Below, piece by piece: positions 14,996 through 19,821 of a stretch of DNA of 19,821 nucleotides. This DNA comes from CAZWEZ01 sp964632795. Lineage in GTDB: Bacteria; Pseudomonadota; Alphaproteobacteria; Rhodospirillales; 2-02-FULL-58-16. The notes under the pieces are model-generated. The model saw only the letters and a program-made list of their open reading frames with translations, had not been told where the DNA came from and made no database searches. Both the position numbers and the translations under genes were made by a program. Location of the stretch: positions 1 through 19,821 of the forward strand of contig CAZWEZ010000068.1 in the NCBI GenBank assembly GCA_964632795.1. Reading direction: 5' to 3'. How positions within the stretch are numbered: the stretch's first letter is position 1; each line of letters opens with the position of its first letter.

Positions 14996-16636
14996 TTATT
15001 TTTCGCCCTCAGCGGGGTCGATCCGGCCCAGCCGCCATTTCAACCGGCTGCTGTCGCGCCGGTGGCGCCCCGATACGACGATCTGCTGGCTGCGTTTGGG
15101 GCCGTCCTCGCCGAGGTGGATGCTTTCCTCGAGCCCGACCCGGCCGCCCTCGGCGCGGAACCGCCATCCGCTGCCGTCGGCCAGCCTGAGGAGCACCGCC
15201 GCGCCGCCGCCGACCGGCGAGGCGAGAAGCCGGGGGTGGAGGTGGAAGCGGACCGCGAAGTCGCTCCCCGACGGGCCTTCGAGGGTGTCCTCGCCCCGGA
15301 AGTCTTGGCCCGAGGCGTCCAGGTACAGCTTGCGGCCGTGGATCAGTCCGAGCGACTCCCGGTAGCCGTCGTGGCGGGTCTCCAGCCAGACCGCGCCGTC
15401 GGCCTCGCGGCGCAGGCTGACGACCTCGGTGGGGCGCCGTCCGGGGCATCCGTCGGCGAGGATTTCGGTGGAGTTGGTGTCACCCGCGCACAGCGTCGAA
15501 TGGGCGGCGGTCGAACGCGCCGCGGCGCGCCACTCTCCATCGCCGGCGACGGCGGGGCCGCAGTTGACGATCAGGCGTTCCTTGCCGACGCTCATCTCGA
15601 AGGACAGCGTGCCGGCGTGGGCGTTGCCGCCCGAGGCCGGCGGGGCGCCGGTGTCGACCACCACCACCGTGCGCCCGGCGGCCAGCCGCTGGAAGCCGGT
15701 GTGCGGCGCGCTCGACAGCGCCTTGCCCTTGACCCCGGCCTGGGCCAGGACGGCGTCGACGATCCGCCGGTCGCCCTCGCCGCCGCCGTTGAACTTGGCC
15801 AGCCCGCCGTCCCCCAGGCGCAAGGCGCGGAGCATGGGGACCATGCGGTCGATCGCCCCCTGGAGGACCGCCGGCACCTCCTCATGGGCCGCCGCGAGGG
15901 CGCCGCGGATGGCGACCAGCCGGCACAGGATGTCGAGGTGGATCGCCGGGCAGCGTTGGAGGTGGCCGCCGTCGGGGAGGATCTGGCGTTCCGTCAACCG
16001 GGTCAGTTGGACCAGCCCTTCCTTGAGCGCCGGGCGGGTGCCGGGCACGCACAGCCCGGCATGGACGAGTCCGAGCACGGTGTCGAAGGCGCCCGCGCCC
16101 TCGGCCCCCGAGGCGGCGACGCGGACCAGGTGCCGGGACTGGCGGGCCGCCGAGTCCACGAACCCGGAGGCGAAGGCCGGATCGCACCCGTGCAACAGGA
16201 ACCCGTGGCCGGCCAGCCAATTGGCCAGCCGCCCACCGAGGACGTCGGGTCGCCAGGGCAGGGGAGTCCACCGTCGATGGTCGTCGATCCACCCGCCGAC
16301 CAGCCGGCGGCCGGTCTCGCGCGCCGCCTCCGAGCCCATGGCCCGGAGGTCGCGGAGCCAGCCGAAGCCGTGCAGGGCGGCGGCGGCTTGGGGATCGCCG
16401 GGCATCTCCGGCCACCGACCGGCGCCAAGCGCGATCCGGCGGCCGGCCAGCCGGAACTCGCCCTCGAGGATGGCGGCCCCCAGCGCCACGTCCCCGGGCC
16501 AGGGGTCGGGCGGCGGCTCGCCGAGGCTGCCGACGACCCGGCCGCCGAGGGTCAATCCATACAGGGAGCTGCCGTAGACCAGGTGGCGGACCGCTTGGGG
16601 GAGGCGGGAGAGCGGCCGTCGCGTCATCGCTTGCAT
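14996..16636 (-). CDS. Heparinase II/III family protein
   Basis: This 546-residue protein has the alpha/alpha-toroid plus beta-sandwich layout of the heparinase II/III family, polysaccharide lyase-like proteins often encoded near rsmB in alphaproteobacteria. Conserved blocks are RLANWLAGHGFLL (about residue 130), DGGHLQRCPAIHLDIL (middle), GGLAKFNGGGEGD, SGGNAHAGTLSFEMSVGKERLIVNCGP read as two adjacent blocks, and STAAHSTLCAGDTNSTEI (about residue 410). No secretion signal is evident, which is usual for this branch. The substrate is unknown. ATG at 16636 has no good Shine-Dalgarno; a second ATG at 16627 is possible. It follows the carbamoyltransferase by 62 bases, which include a small tandem repeat, and is probably in the same transcript. 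Confidence 0.87.
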   Translation of the reverse strand: MQAMTRRPLSRLPQAVRHLVYGSSLYGLTLGGRVVGSLGEPPPDPWPGDVALGAAILEGEFRLAGRRIALGAGRWPEMPGDPQAAAALHGFGWLRDLRAMGSEAARETGRRLVGGWIDDHRRWTPLPWRPDVLGGRLANWLAGHGFLLHGCDPAFASGFVDSAARQSRHLVRVAASGAEGAGAFDTVLGLVHAGLCVPGTRPALKEGLVQLTRLTERQILPDGGHLQRCPAIHLDILCRLVAIRGALAAAHEEVPAVLQGAIDRMVPMLRALRLGDGGLAKFNGGGEGDRRIVDAVLAQAGVKGKALSSAPHTGFQRLAAGRTVVVVDTGAPPASGGNAHAGTLSFEMSVGKERLIVNCGPAVAGDGEWRAAARSTAAHSTLCAGDTNSTEILADGCPGRRPTEVVSLRREADGAVWLETRHDGYRESLGLIHGRKLYLDASGQDFRGEDTLEGPSGSDFAVRFHLHPRLLASPVGGGAAVLLRLADGSGWRFRAEGGRVGLEESIHLGEDGPKRSQQIVVSGRHRRDSSRLKWRLGRIDPAEGEK

Positions 16637-16667
16637 GGCCGCTTGGTAGCAGGTTCGCCGGGACGGG

Positions 16668-16697
16668 GCAAGGCAGGGCAAGGCGGAGCAAGGCGGG
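16668..16697. repeat. Three tandem 10-base repeats
   Basis: Three consecutive units, GCAAGGCAGG, GCAAGGCGGA and GCAAGGCGGG, fill the start of the gap between the carbamoyltransferase stop (16699) and the heparinase start (16636). They are purine-rich on the plus strand and pyrimidine-rich in the transcript. No function is evident. Confidence 0.75.
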
Positions 16698-16698
16698 A

Positions 16699-18534
16699 TC
16701 AGTCGAGTTCGAAGGCGTCCTTGTAATCGCGCTTGAGCGCCGGGTCCTGGTCTTCCTTGAGCAGCAGGCAGTTGCCGGCCACCAGGACCTCGATCTCGGT
16801 CCCCATGAAGCAGTGGAAGGCGTCCTCGGGCGTGCACACGATGGGCTCGCCGCGGACGTTGAAGCTGGTGTTGACGATCACCGGGCAGCCGGTGGTCTCC
16901 TTGAAGCGGGTGATCAGGGCGTGGTAGCGCGGGTTGGTCTGGCGGTGCACCGTCTGCACCCGGGCCGAGTAGTCGACGTGGGTGACCGCAGGGATCTCGG
17001 AGCGCCTCACGTTGAGCTTGTCGATCCCGAACAGCGCCTTCTCGGCTTGCGTCATCTCGCGTCGCCGCCCCTCGACGACGTCGGCGACCAGCAGCATGTA
17101 GGGGCTGTCGGCGTCGATCTCGAACCATTCGCCGACGTCCTCGCGCAGCACCGAGGGCGCGAAGGGGCGAAACGACTCGCGGTACTTGACCTTCAGGTTG
17201 AGGAGCTTCTGCATCTTCGGCGAGCGGGCGTCGCCGAGCACCGAGCGGGCGCCCAGCGCCCGGGGCCCGAACTCCATGCGTCCCTGGAACCAGCCCACCG
17301 CCTTTTCCTCGGCCAGGGCGCGCGCCGTGGTCTCGATGACGGCGTCGTCGTCCAGGATGGTGAAGCGGGCGCCGGCGCCGGCCAGGCGCCGTTCGATCTC
17401 GGACTGGGCGAACTCCGGGCCCAGGTAGGCGCCCTGCATGGCGTCGCCGCCGCCCTCGATCCGGCGCTCCCGGCCCTCCAGGTGGTGGTAGGCGCACAGC
17501 GCCGCCCCCAGGGCGCCCCCGGCGTCGCCCGCCGCCGGCTGGATCCACAGGTTGTCGAACAGGCCCTCGCGCAGCACCTTGCCGTTGGCCACGCAGTTGA
17601 GCGCCACGCCGCCGGCCAGGCACAGGTTGGGGCTCCCCGACTCGGCGGCCAGGGCGCGGCATAACCTGAGCACGACCTCCTCGGTGACCGCCTGGACCGA
17701 GGCCGCGAGGTCCATGTGGCGCTGGGTCAGCGGCTCGTCGGGGCGCCGCGCCGCCCCCTCGAACAAGCGATCGAAGCGCGCCGAGGTCATGCGCAGCCCG
17801 GTGCAGTAGTCGAAGTAGGACTGATCGAGGCGGAAGCTGCCGTCCTCCTTGAGGTCCATCAGGTGTTCGAGGATGGTTTGGGCGTAGCGGGGCTCGCCGT
17901 AGGGGGCCAGCCCCATCACCTTGTACTCGCCCGAATTGACCCTGAACCCGGTGTAATAGGTGAAGGCCGAATACAGAAGGCCCAGCGAGTGGGGGAAGTG
18001 GATCTCGCGCAGCACCTGGAGAGCGTTGCCCGAACCCCGGGCCACCGAGGTGGTGGCCCATTCGCCGACCCCGTCCATGGTCAGGATCGCCGCCTCGGCG
18101 AAGGGCGAGGGATAGAAGGCCGAGGCGGCGTGGCTTTGATGGTGTTCGGAGAACAGCAGCTTGGCTTGCCAGTCGAAGTCGGGATCGAACTTGCGGAACT
18201 CCTTGCACAGCAGGCTCTTCTGGAACAGCTTCTCGCGCAGCCACACCGGGATCGCCATCCTGAACGAGGCGAACCCCCGGGGCGCGAAGGCCAGGTAGGT
18301 CTCGAGCAACCGTTCGAACTTGAGGAAGGGCTTGTCGTAGAAGGCCACCAGGTCGACCTCGCCGAGGCCAACCCCGGCGTGCTCCAGACAGAAGGCGATG
18401 GCGCTGGCGGGGAACCGGGCGTCGTGCTTCTTGCGGGTGAACCGCTCCTCCTGGGCGGCGGCGACGATACGGCCGTCCTCGATCAGCGCCACCGCGCTGT
18501 CGTGGTAGAACGCCGATACCCCGAGGATGCGCAC
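16699..18534 (-). CDS. Carbamoyltransferase (NodU/CmcH/TobZ/SxtI type)
   Basis: This 611-residue O-carbamoyltransferase uses carbamoyl phosphate and ATP to place a carbamoyl group on a hydroxyl acceptor. The N-terminal Kae1-like domain shows LGVSAFYHDSAVAL (H11), the metal motif HHQSH (H131 and H135), MDGVGEWAT, VNSGEYKVMGLAPYGEP and LAGGVALNCVANGKV (from about 306). The C-terminal YrdC-like domain shows GRMEFGPRALGARS (from 418), KYRESFRPFAPSVL and VNTSFNVRGEPIVCTPEDAF. All usual catalytic blocks are intact. The GTG at 18534 starts the protein exactly at the family's usual RILGVSA opening, eight bases after the DUF5989 stop. There is no clear Shine-Dalgarno, so coupled translation is likely. 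The acceptor is unknown; relatives act on Nod factors, antibiotics and saxitoxin. Confidence 0.94.
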   Translation of the reverse strand: MRILGVSAFYHDSAVALIEDGRIVAAAQEERFTRKKHDARFPASAIAFCLEHAGVGLGEVDLVAFYDKPFLKFERLLETYLAFAPRGFASFRMAIPVWLREKLFQKSLLCKEFRKFDPDFDWQAKLLFSEHHQSHAASAFYPSPFAEAAILTMDGVGEWATTSVARGSGNALQVLREIHFPHSLGLLYSAFTYYTGFRVNSGEYKVMGLAPYGEPRYAQTILEHLMDLKEDGSFRLDQSYFDYCTGLRMTSARFDRLFEGAARRPDEPLTQRHMDLAASVQAVTEEVVLRLCRALAAESGSPNLCLAGGVALNCVANGKVLREGLFDNLWIQPAAGDAGGALGAALCAYHHLEGRERRIEGGGDAMQGAYLGPEFAQSEIERRLAGAGARFTILDDDAVIETTARALAEEKAVGWFQGRMEFGPRALGARSVLGDARSPKMQKLLNLKVKYRESFRPFAPSVLREDVGEWFEIDADSPYMLLVADVVEGRRREMTQAEKALFGIDKLNVRRSEIPAVTHVDYSARVQTVHRQTNPRYHALITRFKETTGCPVIVNTSFNVRGEPIVCTPEDAFHCFMGTEIEVLVAGNCLLLKEDQDPALKRDYKDAFELD

Positions 18535-18542
18535 GTCGGAAG

Positions 18543-18692
18543 CTAGAAGATGGTGTAGATGAACGGGGCCACCGCCGAACCCTGGCTGAGTACGACCAGC
18601 CCGCCGAAGATCGCCATCATGATGATGATCGGCAACAGCCAGAACTTCTTGCGAATCCTCATGAAAGTCCAAAGTTCCGCCACGAATCCCAT
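18543..18692 (-). CDS. DUF5989 family small membrane protein
   Basis: This 49-residue protein starts MGFVAELWTFMRIRKKFW, has one hydrophobic helix (LLPIIIMMAIFGGLVVL, about residues 19-35) and ends SQGSAVAPFIYTIF. That matches the DUF5989 family, tiny membrane proteins typically encoded between an SxtJ-type protein and a carbamoyltransferase. GGAG seven bases before the ATG supports the start. The positive RIRKK just before the helix suggests an N-terminus in the cytoplasm. The function is unknown; in position and size it recalls SxtK of saxitoxin clusters (inference). A membrane anchor or adaptor for the carbamoyltransferase is a reasonable guess, not shown. Confidence 0.9.
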   Translation of the reverse strand: MGFVAELWTFMRIRKKFWLLPIIIMMAIFGGLVVLSQGSAVAPFIYTIF

Positions 18693-18699
18693 GTCAAGT

Positions 18700-18703
18700 C
18701 TCC
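18700..18703 (-). promoter_or_regulatory. Ribosome binding site of the DUF5989 gene
   Basis: GGAG on the minus strand, seven bases ahead of the ATG at 18692, supports translation of this very short gene. Confidence 0.6.
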
Positions 18704-18722
18704 AAGCCAGGCCTATCAACGA

Positions 18723-19157
18723 TCAGAACTGCAGCCGCATGGTTTCCGGCTCGGGTCCCGGCGGCCGGCGTTCGATCCAATAGCTTTTCGCGCCACCGTC
18801 GAACCGCCGCCGCAAGGGGTCCTTGCCGGCCAGCCGCATGATGACGGCGATCGGCGTGATCGTGGTGAAGAACAGCATCCCCAGGATCAGCGGGTTGACC
18901 ACCCTGTTGAGCAGCAGCCCGAAGCGGAACCACAGGCGGTTGAGGGGCGCCAGCAGCCGCGGCGCGACCACGGCCACCAACAGGAAGCCCCCGCCGACGG
19001 CCAGCGACCACAGGCGCGCCGCGCCGCCGTCCAACAGCGGCCACAGGGCGATGACGGCGAAGACCGCGGCGAAGACGAGGCCGAACGAGCGCTCGCTGCC
19101 CGGCTTCACCTCGTCCTGGCGCGCGTAGTCTTCGTGAATCGCCCGTTTTTCCGCCAT
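18723..19157 (-). CDS. SxtJ family membrane protein
   Basis: This 144-residue protein is of the SxtJ family, named after an uncharacterised protein in cyanobacterial saxitoxin clusters. Three hydrophobic segments are visible at about residues 24-42, 49-70 and 86-109. The family hallmark PLNRLWFRFGLLLNRVVNP (71-89) precedes the third, and GKDPLRRRFD plus SYWIERRPPGPEPE close the protein. It is an inner-membrane protein with a basic, probably cytoplasmic tail. The ATG at 19157 is preceded by GGAG very close by; the frame stays open upstream into rsmB, but the family start fits MAEKRAIHEDY. The DUF5989 gene follows after 30 bases and the carbamoyltransferase after that, the usual order of this cassette. 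The molecular role is unknown. Confidence 0.9.
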   Translation of the reverse strand: MAEKRAIHEDYARQDEVKPGSERSFGLVFAAVFAVIALWPLLDGGAARLWSLAVGGGFLLVAVVAPRLLAPLNRLWFRFGLLLNRVVNPLILGMLFFTTITPIAVIMRLAGKDPLRRRFDGGAKSYWIERRPPGPEPETMRLQF

Positions 19158-19184
19158 CGCTCCGACCTCGCGGGGTTGGCGGTG

Positions 19185-19212
19185 TTTACTATCGTTGTGG
19201 CCCGAAAGTAAA
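19185..19212. promoter_or_regulatory. Imperfect inverted repeat between rsmB and the sxtJ-like gene
   Basis: TTTACTATCG (19185-19194) and CGAAAGTAAA (19203-19212) are inverted repeats with nine of ten positions matching and an eight-base centre. They lie directly after the rsmB stop and 28 bases before the SxtJ-family start. There is no T-run, so an operator or promoter-overlapping site is at least as likely as a terminator. Confidence 0.4.
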
Positions 19213-19213
19213 G

Positions 19214-19821
19214 CTATGATCGCCGCAGGCGGGCGGCGAAGAAACCGTCGATCCCGCCCCGCTCGGCCAGGTGGCACGGCAGGGTGCGCAGGTCCCCCTC
19301 GCCGCTCACCAACTCCCCGAGGCCCCCGACCTCGTCCGCGCGCACCGCCAGGCGGGCCACCGGCGCCCCGGACTCGAGCAGCTCGGCCACCCGCTCCGGC
19401 CCCTCCTCGGGCAACAGCGAACAGGCGGCGTAGACCACCAGCCCTCCCGGGGCGACCATCTCCACCGCCGCCTCCAGCAGCCGGCTCTGGACCGCCACCA
19501 GCTTGGCCACGTCCTCGGGGGTTTTGAGCCACGCCACGTCGGGGTGGCGGCGGATGGTGCCGGTGGCCGAACAGGGGACGTCCAGCAGCACCGCCTCGGC
19601 GGGCTCCGCCGGGCGCCAGCGGACGGCGTCGGCGGTCACCGTTTCCGCCTCCAGGCCGAGCCGCGCCAGGTTGGCCGACAGCCGTTCCAACCGCCGGGGC
19701 GAGCGGTCGACGGCGGTGACCCGGGCCCCGGCGGCGGCCAGTTGCGCCGTCTTGCCGCCCGGCGCCGCGCAGAGGTCGATGACCCGGCGCCCCGCGAGGT
19801 CGCCGAGCAGTCCCGCCGGCA
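19214..19821 (-). CDS. rsmB: 16S rRNA (cytosine-C5)-methyltransferase RsmB family, C-terminal part
   Basis: RsmB-type enzymes methylate C5 of a cytosine (C967 in E. coli numbering) in 16S rRNA. About 201 C-terminal residues are visible; the N-terminal NusB-like region and the start lie beyond the window edge. The SAM site reads DLCAAPGGKTAQLAAAG, motif IV is DVPCSATGTIRRHPD with its cysteine, and motif VI is YAACSLLPEEG, where the catalytic cysteine is kept although the usual TCS is ACS. The end, ERGGIDGFFAARLRR, is the normal family ending with the GFF block. Other RNA m5C methyltransferases share this fold, but the RHPDVAWLK context and the nearby heparinase gene favour RsmB. Confidence 0.88.
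   Translation of the reverse strand, partial: PAGLLGDLAGRRVIDLCAAPGGKTAQLAAAGARVTAVDRSPRRLERLSANLARLGLEAETVTADAVRWRPAEPAEAVLLDVPCSATGTIRRHPDVAWLKTPEDVAKLVAVQSRLLEAAVEMVAPGGLVVYAACSLLPEEGPERVAELLESGAPVARLAVRADEVGGLGELVSGEGDLRTLPCHLAERGGIDGFFAARLRRS

Noticed and set aside
1..19821. CRISPR array, rRNA genes, integrase, transposase or phage genes
   Set aside because: I looked for regularly spaced repeats, rRNA-like sequence and the usual protein motifs and found none. The only mobile-element-like signal is the palindrome at 14107-14220 and its possible relic.

Overview
The window is about 20 kb of very GC-rich, densely packed bacterial chromosome. Gene content suggests an alphaproteobacterium, most likely from the Rhodospirillales (Magnetospirillum/Rhodospirillum-like). 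The grounds are extreme GC with strong third-position bias, the YcgN, ApaG, FolE and TrkH set, an endonuclease-type MutL, and a heparinase-family gene close to rsmB, a neighbourhood I recall from alphaproteobacteria. The taxonomic call is inference. No stretch longer than about 210 bases lacks a gene.

Region 1 (1-4749, + strand) is a compact run of seven genes, overlapping or separated by at most 24 bases: the end of a cobyrinate a,c-diamide synthase, a YcgN-type cysteine-cluster protein, a DapA-like aldolase with an unusual substrate pocket, a YgjP-type metallopeptidase, an O6-methylguanine-DNA methyltransferase, YjbQ and a YcaD-like MFS transporter. Their functions are unrelated, but spacing suggests co-transcription. 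The MFS frame runs 34 bases into an antisense tRNA-Gly(CCC) gene, which has its own good sigma70-type promoter.

Region 2 (4941-8782, + strand) holds a radical SAM protein with extra C-terminal cysteines, ApaG, GTP cyclohydrolase I and a TrkH potassium transporter. TrkH converges, with a 2-base gap, on a minus-strand pair: a secreted lipoprotein and an alpha/beta-hydrolase-like lipoprotein (8785-10549).

Region 3 (10710-14984, + strand) holds glucose-6-phosphate isomerase overlapping mutL by four bases, then a 114-base near-perfect palindromic element made of four copies of a 17-base unit (14107-14220), then an uncharacterised methyltransferase-like gene that starts 12 bases after the element.

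Region 4 (19821-14996, - strand) reads rsmB (cut by the window edge), an SxtJ-family membrane protein, a 49-residue DUF5989 membrane protein, a NodU/CmcH-type carbamoyltransferase and a heparinase II/III-family protein. The SxtJ, DUF5989 and carbamoyltransferase genes form a cassette resembling the sxtI-sxtJ-sxtK part of the saxitoxin clusters, but with no toxin genes in view. It appears to lie between rsmB and the heparinase gene and is the best candidate for a poorly described system here: a membrane-associated carbamoylation module, perhaps for a surface glycan.
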